A DNA stretch of 64,000 nt from the NCBI RefSeq assembly GCF_003206615.1, contig NZ_PZJW01000002.1, positions 543,803 to 607,802 on the forward strand, written 5' to 3'. The stretch is from Salinicola acroporae. Its GTDB lineage: Bacteria; Pseudomonadota; Gammaproteobacteria; Pseudomonadales; Halomonadaceae. The notes beneath the pieces are model-generated. The model was not told the DNA's origin. It was given only the letters and a program-made list of their open reading frames with translations, and searched no databases. Below are positions 29,833 through 39,754 of this stretch, in pieces. The position numbers and the translations under genes are program-made. Numbering within the stretch: position 1 is the first letter of the stretch; each line of letters begins with the position of its first letter.

Positions 29833-30010
29833 GCCAAGGAAAGGTTCCGCAGGAAACGAAACGACAGGCAGTCTAGCCAAAGTCTCCCCCGGCAAAAGCC
29901 CGACGAGAGCCGACTTTCGCCCACAATTCTACCCTCACGCCCTTTTTTACCCAGTTCAACTGCGCGCCAAGCCCCTTGCAACGTCACCGTCTCGTTGAAA
30001 ACTTGAAATT

Positions 30011-30232
30011 TCAGAACTTCCTAGGCCGCCCCTGCGGGCCGATGGGGCGGCCCAGCGCAACCTCGATCGCACGATCCCGGTCGAGACCACTCTCAACGAG
30101 TTTCTTGAGGCGTGTCTTGAGTGTGCCTACCGGCACTTTGCTCAATGCTGCCCTGGCCGAGAGACTCCCCTCTTTGGGAGTGTTTCTCTTTCTCGGGACG
30201 AGCACTCGCTGCTCGTGCGGGGTGATCTTCAT
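30011..30232 (-). CDS. Small basic hypothetical protein
   Basis: The product has 73 residues starting MKITPHEQRVLVPRKRNTPK. It is rich in Lys/Arg. The middle (LSARAALSKVPVGTLKTRLK, then KLVESGLDRDRAIEVALGRP) could form a helix-turn-helix-like pair. The tail is GPQGRPRKF. No family is recognised. A leftward terminator lies 180 bp downstream, consistent with a real transcript. The longer frame (start 30322) has no support. Confidence 0.4.
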   Translation of the reverse strand: MKITPHEQRVLVPRKRNTPKEGSLSARAALSKVPVGTLKTRLKKLVESGLDRDRAIEVALGRPIGPQGRPRKF

Positions 30233-30739
30233 CGCGACTTCCTTGGAGGCACTAGCCACCTCTTTCTCGGGTGAGAAGAAATGGTATGGGAGGGAGGATA
30301 GAACTGGGCAACTCGACGACATCGAGACTCTCGAAACTAGTCGCTTCTCACGCCGCTGGCCACTCCTTTTTCGGCAGAGACTCCAGCCAGAGAAGATTGC
30401 CCGACTTCGTCGCGCCGAAAGCCCCGGCTGGCAACGAAGTTAGCATTCGCTAATTTGCTATCCAGCACCCATACTGACTTCACGATCTATTCCGACTTTC
30501 GCCAGGCGTGTGACGATCATCCTAGGTCGGCCTGTACCTCTCGTGAGCCTCTCATCTCTCCGCTCGTCGTGGTGACCAGTCACGACGCTTTTCAACTCGA
30601 CACTCGACGAACTTTCGAGTGGCACCGCCTAACGCCAGCGGGCGTGCTTAGTTTCTCACCATGGCATGGCGTTACCGCCTGGACCCGAGCGCTGATCCCC
30701 TCGGTCGGCGGCAGGAGATCACCAATGCATCGATGCAAC

Positions 30740-32740
30740 TGCTTGCCGAGCTCGCCACATCACGCGTCACGGTTTCGGCTACACCCGTTTCGAGCACGAC
30801 ACGCCCCAGCTATCCATGATGCTGCTGCAGTACGTGCCGTTGAACCACCCGATCAAGATATCGCGACTGACGCTGGAGAATCGCACCGCGCCCCCCCCCG
30901 TCGGCTGATAGTGACTGCCTATACCGCGTGGGTGATGGGCACGGCGCGAGCCAAGACCGCGCCGTTCCTGGTCTCCCGACACGATACCGTCACTGGTGCA
31001 CTGTTGATGCACAACCCATGGAACCAGGCCTTCCCAGGACGGGTCGGGTTCGTCGATCTGGACGGACGCCAGAGTCGCTGGACCACGGACCGCCGCGAGT
31101 TCCTCGGCCGGGGCTCGCTGGCCGCGCCGGAAGCGTTGACCGCAATGCGGCCGTTGTCGGCAAGCAGTTGGGCGGGACACGACCCCTGCACGGTGCAGCA
31201 GTGCGAGCTGACACTGGCCCCCGGAGAGACGGTCGAAATCGTGGCGCGCTCGGCGTTCTACCAGGCCAGCGGTGCCTTCGGTTTCCGCGACCAGTTGCAA
31301 GATGGCATGGCACTCACCTTCGCCATGCCGGCGCTGGCGCGGCAGCATCTGCTGCGCGCCGCCGGCCGCCAGTTCGTCGAGGGCGACGTACAGCATTGGT
31401 GGCTACCGCACTCCGGCCAGGGCGTGCGCACCCGTATCTCCGACGACCGGGTGTGGCTGGCTTTCGCCACCGCCACCTATATCCAGGCGGCAGACGGCAC
31501 CGCCGTGCTGGATGAGCGGGTCGCGTTCCTGGACGGGCCGCCGCTGGCGCCGGAGGCGCATGACGACTTCGCACAACCGTGGATAGCCGACGAAACGGCG
31601 TCGCTGTTCGAGCACTGCGCCCGGGCGCTGAATCAGACGCTCGAAAGGTTCGGAGAACACGGGCTGCCGCTGATCGGCACCGGCGACTGGAACGATGGAT
31701 TCAATCGTATCGGTGATGCGGGCCGAGGCGAGAGCGTTTGGCTGGGCTGGCTACCGCTGCGCACGCTGAGGCTGTTTGCGCCGCTGGCCGAAGCCCGCGA
31801 TGCGCCAGAAGATCGTGCCCTTGCCCAACGCTGGCGGGAACGCGCCGAGACATTGCGCCTGGCGCTGGAAAACGAGGCCTGGGACGGCGAATGGTACCGA
31901 CGTGCCACCTTCGACGACGGCCGGTGGCTTGGCACCCACGATAACGATGCCTGCCGAATCGACGCCATCGCGCAGTCCTGGGCAGTACTGTCGGAAGGTG
32001 CCGATCCCGAACGCGCCAACCAGGCCATGGCGTCGGTGTCGCGCCACTTGATCCACCCCGAGCAACGATTGGCGCTGCTGTTCACGCCAGCGTTCGACCG
32101 AACCGCCATGGAGCCGGGTTACATCAAGGGGTACCCGGCAGGGCTGCGGGAGAACGGCGGGCAATATACCCACGCTGCGATGTGGTCGATCCTGGCGTTC
32201 GTCAAGCTGGGCCAAGCCGAACAGGCCTATCGGCTGTTCTCGCTGCTCAATCCGATCAACCACGCCCTGACCCCGGAAGACGTGGCGCGTTACCGCGTCG
32301 AGCCTTATGTGATCGCCGCCGACGTCTACTCCGAACCGCCCCACGTCGGACGCGGTGGCTGGACCTGGTACACCGGTTCCGCCGGCTGGATGCATCAGGC
32401 CGGCGTGGCCGGCATCCTCGGGATCCGCCGCGAAGGTCGCCGCTTGATCGTCTCACCCTGCATTCCCGACACCTGGCCAGGTTTTTCGGCCACCGTCGAC
32501 CTCGAGGGGAGCGCCTGCGTGATACGCGTCGAGCGCCCCTCCGAGGACCGGCCTGCCGGCGCCACCTTGGATGGCGAGCCGCTACCCGACAGCGCCTTCG
32601 AAGCCTGGCTGACGCTGGATGGCAAACCTCATCTGTTGATCCTGCGTCTCGCGGAACGCGGGCCCGATCCGGCATGGCCCGGTGCCGTCCCGCGAACCTC
32701 GCCGACACCAACTGCCAGCGCCGACGGCGGTGGATCATGA
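30740..32740 (+). pseudogene. Decayed C-terminal part of a cyclic beta-1,2-glucan synthase (NdvB/GH94)
   Basis: NdvB proteins are about 2,800 residues long; only part of the C-terminal GH94 glucan-phosphorylase-like region remains. HGFGYTRFEHDTPQLSMM is read in one frame (30768 on). The frame then breaks at a run of nine C (30891-30899), and RRLIVTAYTAWVMG continues in another frame. From 30898 to 32740 the frame is open, with FGFRDQLQDGMALTF, EGDVQHWWLPHSGQGVRTR, the GH94 acid motif GTGDWNDGFNRIG and YRVEPYVIAADVY. An internal deletion of roughly 100 residues is suggested where GETVEI runs straight into ARSAFYQASGAFG. It is almost certainly non-functional. Confidence 0.75.
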
Positions 32741-32810
32741 AGGAACGCCGGGGCAGGGCTGCCCCACAAGCACCAACACTCGCCGACACGGCACCTCGGA
32801 GAAACCGCTC

Positions 32811-33623
32811 ATGAGAATTCAGCTCGGTTGTGAAATGATTTACCAGTTCGCGGCCCACACGCCGATGATTGCCATGCTCAATGTGCACCACTCGCGCTTT
32901 TCGAGCCTGGAGGGGCCCGATCACCTGATCACCTCCCCGATGGTCGATCTATCGAGTTATCGCGACAGCTTCGGCAACTGGTGCAACCGGATGGTGGCGC
33001 CGGCCGGCACCTTCACCCTCGGCACCAATGCGATCCTGCATGACGACGGCGGCTACGATCCCGTCGAGCCATCGGCCCGCCAGCATCCGGTGGAAGAGCT
33101 GCCGGCCGATGTCCTCCAGTATCTGCTCGGCAGTCGCTACTGTGAGACCGACCTGCTCAGCGAAGTGGCGTGGCAGCGCTTTCAGGGCACGCCGCCGGGA
33201 TGGACTCGTGTCCAGGCAATCTGTGACTTCGTCAACCAGCACCTCACCTTCGGCTACGAGCACTCGCGCCCCACGCGTACGGCCGCCGAAGCTTACCGGG
33301 AAAAGGTCGGCGTCTGTCGCGACTACACACATCTCGCCATCACCCTCTGTCGGTGCATGAACCTGCCGGCTCGCTACTGCACCGGCTACATCAGCGACAT
33401 CGGCAAGCCGCCTCCCTACGCCGACATGGATTTCGCCGCCTGGATGGAGGTCTATCTGGGAGGGCGCTGGTGGACCTTCGATCCGCGCAACAACGCGCCC
33501 TGCATCGGCCGTGTGCTGATCGCTCAGGGTCGCGACGCCACCGACGTGCCGCTGACCCATACCTTCGGCCCCAATACCCTGGGCGGCTTCAGTGTGTGGA
33601 TTTACGAGCTGGAAGCGAAGTAA
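32811..33623 (+). CDS. Transglutaminase-like family protein
   Basis: This 270-residue cytoplasmic protein has a transglutaminase/protease-like fold. The nucleophile Cys lies in EKVGVCRDYTHLAITLCRCM near residue 172 and the Asp region is GRWWTFDPRNNAPCIGR. The expected His position reads MDFAAWMEVYLGG, with no His, so the catalytic triad is not obvious; related proteins also show this pattern from memory. The start MRIQLGCEM at 32811 fits the family N-terminus. It lies 70 bp after the ndvB remnant and may once have been co-transcribed with it. The function is unknown. Confidence 0.85.
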   Translation: MRIQLGCEMIYQFAAHTPMIAMLNVHHSRFSSLEGPDHLITSPMVDLSSYRDSFGNWCNRMVAPAGTFTLGTNAILHDDGGYDPVEPSARQHPVEELPADVLQYLLGSRYCETDLLSEVAWQRFQGTPPGWTRVQAICDFVNQHLTFGYEHSRPTRTAAEAYREKVGVCRDYTHLAITLCRCMNLPARYCTGYISDIGKPPPYADMDFAAWMEVYLGGRWWTFDPRNNAPCIGRVLIAQGRDATDVPLTHTFGPNTLGGFSVWIYELEAK

Positions 33624-33684
33624 GGACCGAATGGAATGAGGGCAGTCCAGAATGCGAGAGGCTACCCCGAGGGTAGTCGAGAGA

Positions 33685-33712
33685 CGAAGCGCCCCCTCTT
33701 GGGAGGCGCTTC
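33685..33712. terminator. Hairpin between convergent transglutaminase and chemoreceptor genes
   Basis: GAAGCGCC and GGCGCTTC flank CCCTCTTGGGA, forming a stable stem with weak flanking T-tracts. It probably ends the chemoreceptor transcript or both convergent ones. Confidence 0.6.
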
Positions 33713-33726
33713 AAGCGTGACGAGTA

Positions 33727-35409
33727 TCAGAAAGCGGTCCACTCTTCGGTTTCGGCTTGCCGCGGAACGGCTTTCGCCGGTGGTCGTTTAAGCCCCTGGG
33801 GCCTCGGCACGGTCGACGCCACACCGGTCGAGGCGGCGGGTAGCGCCTGGGTGGTGGCGCTCGCGGCCCCCTTGAAGAAAGAGACCTCTTTCAATAGCGA
33901 CGCGGCCTGGCTCTGCAAGGATCGCCCGGCGGCACTGGACTCTTCCACCAGGCTCGCGTTCTGCTGGGTTACGCCATCCATCTGGGACACGGCGGTGTTG
34001 ACCTGGTCGATGCCCTGCGCCTGCTCGCGGCTAGCCACAGCGATCTCCCCGACCAGCGTGGTCACGCGGGCGACCCCCTCGACGATCTCTTCCAGCGCAT
34101 GACCCGCCCGATTGACCAGCTCGGTACCGGCATCGACCTGACCCATGCTTTCCTGAACCAGCTGCTTGATCTCCTTGGCGGCATCGGCGCTGCGCCCGGC
34201 AAGATTCCGCACCTCGCTGGCCACCACGGCGAAGCCGCGTCCCTGCTCGCCAGCCCTTGCCGCTTCCACCGAGGCATTCAGTGCCAACAGATTGGTCTGG
34301 AAGGCGATCTCGTCGATCAACCCGACGATGCCAGCGATCTTGCGGCTTGAGGAATTGATCCCCTCCATCGCCTTGACCGCCTCGCCGGCCACCTCGCCGC
34401 CGGCATTGGCTCGCTGGCTGACGTCATGCACGAGCCTGTCGGCTTCGGCGGCGTTCTCCGCGTTCTGGCGTACGGTCGAGGTGATCTCGTCCATCGATGC
34501 CGCCGTCTGCTCGAGGCTCGCGGCCTGCTCCTGGGTACGGCGACTGAGATCGTCGGTGCCTTGGGCGATCTCGTCCGCCGCGATGCTGACCGATTGGGCG
34601 TTGCCGCGTACGCTCATGACGATATGGGAGAACTGGCTCTCCATCGCCTTCAACGAACGCAGCATCACGCCGAACTCGTCCTTGCAGGTGATATCGATCG
34701 CGTTGTCGAGATTGCCGTCGGCCATGGCGTTGGCGAGATCCTGGGCTTTACCCAGCGGCGTCATGATTCCCCGGATCAGCCACAGCGCCAGCAGTACGCT
34801 CGCGATCAATGCACCGATCATGGTGCCGATGACGAGCTTGCGCTCCCACTCATACAGCGCGACCGCACCCTCGAAGGATTCGGCGGCCTGCGCGCTGTTG
34901 CGTTCCACCAACTGCTGAATGCCATTGAGTACGTCGGGATACTGTTGCCGCAGCGTCGTGGTAGCAATGACTCGGGCTCGGTCGAAATCATTGCCGATCA
35001 TCGCCGTGTTGAGCTCGGCGATGGTGGGTCTGAGTTTGGCCAACGAGGTGATGAAGGCATCGGCCATCTCTCGCTCACGCGGACCGCTGATACGGTTCGG
35101 ATAGTAGTCCTGCCAGGCCGCGTCGATGATGGCATCGTTTTCCGCAATCTCCTGCTGTGTCGTCCGAGCCGATTCGGGGTCACGATCACGCTGTTCTGCG
35201 GTGATCTTGACCCGGTTGCTGAGCAGCGCTCGGTCGATGCGACTGAGCGCTTTCAGCGTCAGCACGTTACCTTGGTAGGTGCGTTCTAGAGCGTCCTTGG
35301 TCGAACTCAGCCCGAACAATCCGAAGCTTCCGACGATGAACAACATCACGACACAGGCGCCCAGGCTCGCGGCGAGACGCAATTTCACACTTCGATTCAG
35401 TAGCAGCAT
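33727..35409 (-). CDS. Methyl-accepting chemotaxis protein
   Basis: The product has 560 residues from [20 protein letters not shown]1 (residues about 10-32) is followed by a periplasmic four-helix-bundle sensor ([20 protein letters not shown] ... [17 protein letters not shown]), TM2 near 200, HAMP, and the signalling domain. The tip is [20 protein letters not shown], near-identical to Tar/Tsr receptors. The C-terminus EEWTAF resembles the CheR/CheB docking pentapeptide. The ligand is unknown. A 31-codon longer start exists at 35502. Confidence 0.93.
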   Translation of the reverse strand: MLLLNRSVKLRLAASLGACVVMLFIVGSFGLFGLSSTKDALERTYQGNVLTLKALSRIDRALLSNRVKITAEQRDRDPESARTTQQEIAENDAIIDAAWQDYYPNRISGPREREMADAFITSLAKLRPTIAELNTAMIGNDFDRARVIATTTLRQQYPDVLNGIQQLVERNSAQAAESFEGAVALYEWERKLVIGTMIGALIASVLLALWLIRGIMTPLGKAQDLANAMADGNLDNAIDITCKDEFGVMLRSLKAMESQFSHIVMSVRGNAQSVSIAADEIAQGTDDLSRRTQEQAASLEQTAASMDEITSTVRQNAENAAEADRLVHDVSQRANAGGEVAGEAVKAMEGINSSSRKIAGIVGLIDEIAFQTNLLALNASVEAARAGEQGRGFAVVASEVRNLAGRSADAAKEIKQLVQESMGQVDAGTELVNRAGHALEEIVEGVARVTTLVGEIAVASREQAQGIDQVNTAVSQMDGVTQQNASLVEESSAAGRSLQSQAASLLKEVSFFKGAASATTQALPAASTGVASTVPRPQGLKRPPAKAVPRQAETEEWTAF

Positions 35410-35880
35410 GGCAAGCCCCCGATAGATGCCCACGGCTCTGGCCGTCAGGCGGTATGGAACTGGATTCGGCAAGCGTGAGAAGGCCTGTATCACTCGCACC
35501 ATGCCGTGAGACGTCCTATCGGCTGCTGTACAAATAAACTTAATTTCATTTAGCCCATTATGTTGCTACCACACACCGCCGTTATGGATTTTTGGCCCGT
35601 AAGCATTGATTGGAAAGGGTAAAGGCCCTTTTAAAAAAACCAAACGAGGTATCGATATGGCGATGGAAGGAGGAAGGGCTCTCGGCAGCGCCAAACTGCC
35701 CAACGATGACGACTCTTGTACGCAAATTCTTTCTTGTACAATTTTTACGGCTATGCCAAAGTGTTCTTAACGGCCGCAGGGATCGCTGGCCGAGTCGACA
35801 AGGATCGTCGAACCGCCGCAGGCAAGGACTGCCTCATCTCGCTGGCCAGGACGGCCAGCCATCACCAAGGAGGGAGCATC
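35410..35880 (+). promoter_or_regulatory. Intergenic region and leader of zinc-ribbon cassette 2
   Basis: About 470 bp without a gene; AT-rich around 35570-35640. TTGTAC (35734-35739), 12 bp, then TATGCC (35752-35757) recurs from cassette 1 (28545-28568). CACCAAGGAGGGAGCATC before the ATG repeats the strong ribosome-binding site. The roughly 120-nt leaders of both cassettes are GC-rich and could fold, but their hairpins are not obviously alike. Confidence 0.45.
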
Positions 35881-36129
35881 ATGAAGCATCATATTTCATG
35901 CACCCGCTGTGGAAACCCCCACGCAGTATCTGCAGATAGTCCACGAGACTGGGATGAAATCACCTGCACGGAGTGCGGAGAGTTCATCGACACCTACGGC
36001 CACCAGGCCGATCTCGCCTCGCCCAGCTACGCGCTTCACACACTCAATCTATCGCGTGGTTTGATCCTGCAGATGGCGAGAGAGAGCGGCCATCGTCTCG
36101 AGCAGCAGATGATGCGGCAATCGGCATGA
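35881..36129 (+). CDS. Small zinc-ribbon protein, family A (cassette 2)
   Basis: The product has 82 residues starting MKHHISCTRCGNPHAV. The two knuckles are CTRCG and CTECGEFIDTYGH, and the helical tail contains SYALHTLNLSRGLILQMARE and ends RQSA. It is roughly half identical to the cassette-1 protein at 28697-28960. It overlaps the next ATG by four bases (ATGA). No function is known. Confidence 0.78.
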   Translation: MKHHISCTRCGNPHAVSADSPRDWDEITCTECGEFIDTYGHQADLASPSYALHTLNLSRGLILQMARESGHRLEQQMMRQSA

Positions 36130-36320
36130 TGACCGTCACCCTGAATCTCGACTGCAGCGTCTGCGGGCATCATCGTTTTCGACTGCCTATCAAGCAGGAG
36201 GAAGGGTCCCGTGTCATCTGCGCGAACTGCTCGGCGTACAAGTGTCAGGTCCAGGATCTCGAGAAGGCCCTGATCGCCGTTGGCCGAAGCCGGCACCGCA
36301 CAGCAGTCTCCGCCGCCTGA
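36126..36320 (+). CDS. Small zinc-ribbon protein, family B (cassette 2)
   Basis: The product has 64 residues: CSVCGHHRFRLPI and CANCSAYKC as zinc knuckles, then VQDLEKALIAVGRS. It starts MMTVTLNLDCS, parallel to MMKVTLDLTCS in cassette 1, and is likewise coupled to the family-A gene. A terminator follows 26 bp downstream. Confidence 0.8.
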   Translation: MMTVTLNLDCSVCGHHRFRLPIKQEEGSRVICANCSAYKCQVQDLEKALIAVGRSRHRTAVSAA

Positions 36321-36345
36321 TTCATCACTCGATCGTACTTGTCTG

Positions 36346-36374
36346 GCCGCCTCGTTGTTCTGGCGGCTTTTTTT
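36346..36374 (+). terminator. Terminator of zinc-ribbon cassette 2
   Basis: GCCGCC, a short loop, GGCGGC and a run of seven T form a standard Rho-independent terminator after the family-B gene. Confidence 0.88.
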
Positions 36375-36500
36375 GGCCAGTCGGCAGGGCCGGCCAGACA
36401 GCAGCGCCACCCACGTTGGCGGCGACGAAGCGATAAGGCGTGGGTATTTCCGCTTTCCCCACGCCAGTCGCACCGAACCAGCTACCTCGTTCTAGCCACC

Positions 36501-36837
36501 TTATCGTAGCACCTCGATCAATTGGGCCTTGGTCATGCCACGGCGCCCGGCGATGTCGCGTTGTTGTGCCAGTCGGTAGCGTGCCTCACGAGAGAGCCTG
36601 GCCAGTTCGCCCTTGGCGGGTGCCTTGCGGGATTTTTTCGATGCCGAGCCGTGGTCGGCCGACTGGGCGCCCTTGTCGGGAGAACGAGCAGACGAGTAGG
36701 ATTTCCGCTTCGACGAAGTGGTGCCAGGCCAATACCTGGTGAAATACGATCTCGTCGAGCGCCGCCATGATGCCGACGCCCAACAGGACGGCGGTCACCA
36801 TCGTCGCGCCGGTTCGTCGCTGAACTCGCTCGCTCAT
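36501..36837 (-). pseudogene. Fusion scar: DUF2243 gene start joined to the end of a Rho_N-like gene
   Basis: From the ATG at 36837 (after GAGGGGATCGAT) the frame reads MSERVQRRTGATMVTAVLLG then ALDEIVFHQVLAWHHF, the first membrane helix of a DUF2243 protein. Similarity stops after about 41 residues (near 36712). The rest of that frame, to 36586, is low-complexity. In another frame the DNA from about 36712 to 36501 encodes the tail of a Ser/Lys-rich protein ending GELARLSREARYRLAQQRDI and AGRRGMTKAQLIEVLR, like a Rho_N/SAP-type motif. A deletion probably joined two unrelated genes. Confidence 0.5.
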
Positions 36838-36889
36838 ATCGATCCCCTCGTGCAGATGCGTCTTCATCTCTCGACGCCCATGAGGATGC

Positions 36890-36918
36890 AAAAAACCCCG
36901 GCCACTGGGGCCGGGGTT
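36890..36918. terminator. Terminator hairpin
   Basis: AAAAAACCCCGGCC, loop ACTG, GGCCGGGGTT. With the A-tract on the plus strand it works best for leftward transcription, i.e. for the chrA-side operon. Confidence 0.75.
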
Positions 36919-37155
36919 AGATCGTGGCGGTTCCTTGCCAACTTGCCATGGCGTCCTGCCATGCGTCCTTGTGAACATCGCTTCCCGCGACTCCCTCCTT
37001 GGCACTGCGTCTTCCTGACGCTGCAAGACCACCGTACGCCTCAAAGCCATCAATGAAGTTCATGCAGGTTAAAGAAGCGCGGAAGTTATGTTTCGTTGTG
37101 TAACGCCAGCCTGATCGTTCGACCCATATCACCCAGTCACTCGTCGCTGGAACCA

Positions 37156-38346
37156 TCAGCCCGATACGAGACTGCCCACGGGAAGCGCGATCACAACCAG
37201 CCACGCCGGCCAGCGCCATACCGTCAGCAGCAGGAAGCCGGCCAGCGCCAGCGCGAAATCGGCCGGCTCGACAACGGCGCCTTGCCAGATCGGGGCGTAC
37301 AGCGCGGCCCCCAGTATGCCGACCACCGCCGCGTTCGTGCCTTGGATCAGCCGCTGCGCGGTCGACGAGGCGCGCAACCGGTCCCAGTGCGGGAGGACGC
37401 CCACCAGCAACAGCATGCCCGGTAGAAAAATCATGATCGTCGCCACTGCCGCCAGCAACCAGCCTTGAGCGCCGGGCGCCATCGCCGCACCCAGATAGGA
37501 AGCGAAGGTAAATAACGGACCCGGCACGGCCTGCGCGACTCCGTAACCGGTCAGGAAGGTGCTCTCCGAGATCCAACCGGGGTCGACCACCTCGGCCTGC
37601 AGCAGCGGCAGCACGACATGCCCGCCACCGAAGACGAGCGCTCCGGCCCGGTAGAACGCGTCCATGACCGCGACGACCTCGCTTCCCCCCACCGATGCCG
37701 CCAGCGGCAGCAGCAGAAGGAGCAGGAAGAACAGGACAAGCGCGAATCGGCTCCAGCGCCCGGAGAGCTCGAGGCGATCGGATGGGGTCGTCGTTTCCGG
37801 CCGGCAGCGCCAGACGCCAATAGCGGCTCCCACCGCGATGGCCCCCAACTGGCCTGTCATGCCGCCGATGAAGACGGCCATGAATACGGCGATCAGGGCG
37901 ATCCCGGCCCGCCGCCGGTCGGGACACAGCTTCCCGGCCATCCCCCAGACGGCGTTGGCGACCACGGCGACGGCCACCAGCTTGAGACCATGAATCAGGG
38001 ACTGGCCGACATCGCCCCCCAGCGCCGACGCGCCGGAGGCGAACAGCACCAGCACGATGGCCGAGGGCAACGTGAACGCAAACCAGGCAGCGAGCGCGCC
38101 GGGTAGGCCACCCCGCCGCAGGCCGATCGCAAAGCCGACCTGGCTGCTGGCGGGACCGGGCAGGAACTGGCAAAGCGCGACGAGATCGGCGAAATCCGGC
38201 TCGGAAAGCCACTTCCGACGCACCACGAAAGCCTCGCGGAAATACCCCAGATGCGCGATGGGGCCGCCGAAGGAGGTCAGCCCGAGCAGCAGAAACGCCC
38301 GAAATATCTCACCATAGCGGGAGGGGGACTGCCGGATCCCGGTCAT
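37156..38346 (-). CDS. chrA: Chromate transporter, CHR family (ChrA)
   Basis: This 396-residue long-chain CHR protein has two homologous halves and about ten membrane segments. Typical motifs are FLLLGLTSFGGPIAHLGYFR and CQFLPGPASSQVGFAIG in the first half, FGGGHVVLPLL and GYGVAQAVPGPLF in the second. It exports chromate by proton-coupled transport. It is the last gene of a leftward metal-resistance operon, 42 bp after arsB. ChrA next to ars genes suggests joint oxyanion resistance. Confidence 0.93.
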   Translation of the reverse strand: MTGIRQSPSRYGEIFRAFLLLGLTSFGGPIAHLGYFREAFVVRRKWLSEPDFADLVALCQFLPGPASSQVGFAIGLRRGGLPGALAAWFAFTLPSAIVLVLFASGASALGGDVGQSLIHGLKLVAVAVVANAVWGMAGKLCPDRRRAGIALIAVFMAVFIGGMTGQLGAIAVGAAIGVWRCRPETTTPSDRLELSGRWSRFALVLFFLLLLLLPLAASVGGSEVVAVMDAFYRAGALVFGGGHVVLPLLQAEVVDPGWISESTFLTGYGVAQAVPGPLFTFASYLGAAMAPGAQGWLLAAVATIMIFLPGMLLLVGVLPHWDRLRASSTAQRLIQGTNAAVVGILGAALYAPIWQGAVVEPADFALALAGFLLLTVWRWPAWLVVIALPVGSLVSG

Positions 38347-38388
38347 GCCGACACTCCTTGTTCGCGGCGACCTTTATTACCGCTCACC

Positions 38389-39699
38389 TTACGGTGTGGA
38401 AATGACAGGCAGCCACAGCGCCAGCGCGACGAGCGTCGCCAGCAGTACCGGCGGGGTGATCAACAGGCCGATCTTCATGTACTGCCCCCAGCCGATCTTG
38501 TAACCCTTGCCGGCCAGCACATGCAGCCACAGCAGCGTCGCCAGGCTGCCGATGGGCGTGAACTTCGGCCCCAGGTCGTTGCCGATCACATTGGCGTAGA
38601 CCATCAGCTCCTGGGTCACCGCCGGCACCTGGGCCCGGTCGATGGCCAGCGCCCCCACCAGCGTCGACGGCAGGTTGTTCATGATCGAGGCGACGATGGC
38701 GGAGAGAAAGCCGGTGCCGATGGTAGCGATGAAGTCGCCCTGCCCGGCCAGCCACTGCAGCGCCCGGGCGCCATAGTCGGTCAGGCCCGCGTTGCCCAGC
38801 CCGTAGACCACCAGATACATGCCGATGGAGAACAGCACGATCTGCCACGGCGCGCCCTTGAGCGCCGCGGTGACCGACACGGCGGCGCCCTTGCCGCCCC
38901 GCCACCAGCGACCGGCGATCGCCATCAGCACGATGGCCGCGGCACCGGTCACGAAGGCGATGGGGACACCCAGCGGCGCGGTGACGAAGTAGGCGACGAG
39001 CAGAACTGCCAGCAGCGGAAACGCGGTGCGGAAAATCAGCGGATCCTGGATCACCGAGCGCGGGGCATCGAGTTCCTCGACCGAGTAGCGCTTGGGGATC
39101 CGACGGCCGAAGGCGATCCAGAGCACGCCCAGGGTCGCCGCCAGCGAAACCAGGTTGACCGGCACCATGACTGCCGCGTAGCGGTCGAAGCCGATGTCGA
39201 AGTAGTTGGCGCTGACGATATTGACCAGGTTGGAGATGATCAGCGGCAGGCTGGTGGAATCGGCGACGAAGCCGGTGGCGATGATGAACGCCAGCGCCGC
39301 CGGTGGCGAGAAGTCCAGCCGCAACAGGATCGCGATCACGATCGGCGTCAGCAGCAGCGCCGCGCCGTCGTTGGCGAAGAGCGCCGCGATGACCGCGCCC
39401 AGCACCACCACCAGCGGGAACAGCAGATGCCCGCGGCCGTTGCCCCAGCGGGCGACATGCAGCGCCGCCCAGGCGAAGAACCCAGCCTCGTCGAGAATCA
39501 GCGAGATGACGATCAGGGCGACGAAGGTAAACGTCGCATCCCAGACGATATCCCACACCACGCCGACATCGGAGAGCCGCACCACGCCCGCCAGCAGTGC
39601 CACCAGCGCCCCGCCGAGGGCGCTCCAGCCGATTCCCAGACCCTTGGGCTGCCAGATCACCAGGATCAGGGTGACGACGAAAATAGCCAGTGCCAGCAT
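38389..39699 (-). CDS. arsB: Arsenite efflux transporter ArsB
   Basis: This 436-residue protein has about 12 hydrophobic segments. It exports arsenite (and antimonite). ArsB-specific segments include VLGAVIAALFANDGAALLLT, FVADSTSLPLIISNLVNIVS, IMNNLPSTLVGALAI and YANVIGNDLGPKFTPIGSLA. No arsA ATPase gene is present, so it probably runs on membrane potential alone. It lies 55 bp after arsH in the operon. Confidence 0.95.
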   Translation of the reverse strand: MLALAIFVVTLILVIWQPKGLGIGWSALGGALVALLAGVVRLSDVGVVWDIVWDATFTFVALIVISLILDEAGFFAWAALHVARWGNGRGHLLFPLVVVLGAVIAALFANDGAALLLTPIVIAILLRLDFSPPAALAFIIATGFVADSTSLPLIISNLVNIVSANYFDIGFDRYAAVMVPVNLVSLAATLGVLWIAFGRRIPKRYSVEELDAPRSVIQDPLIFRTAFPLLAVLLVAYFVTAPLGVPIAFVTGAAAIVLMAIAGRWWRGGKGAAVSVTAALKGAPWQIVLFSIGMYLVVYGLGNAGLTDYGARALQWLAGQGDFIATIGTGFLSAIVASIMNNLPSTLVGALAIDRAQVPAVTQELMVYANVIGNDLGPKFTPIGSLATLLWLHVLAGKGYKIGWGQYMKIGLLITPPVLLATLVALALWLPVISTP

Positions 39700-39754
39700 C
39701 GAATGCCCCTGCGTTCAGTGAGTACTTTCTAGCAATTACGTTTAGCGAGCACTT

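Noticed and set aside
30455..30740. Start of the long frame leading into the NdvB remnant as a real gene start
   Set aside because: The first part has no family similarity and the true NdvB sequence upstream of the C-tract is in a different frame.
30891..30899. Nine-C tract as a phase-variation switch
   Set aside because: The rest of the gene is already missing its N-terminal two thirds and has an internal deletion, so switching would not restore a protein.
36917..38212. 431-codon minus-strand frame overlapping chrA
   Set aside because: Arg/Gly-rich shadow in another frame of chrA, without membrane segments or motifs.
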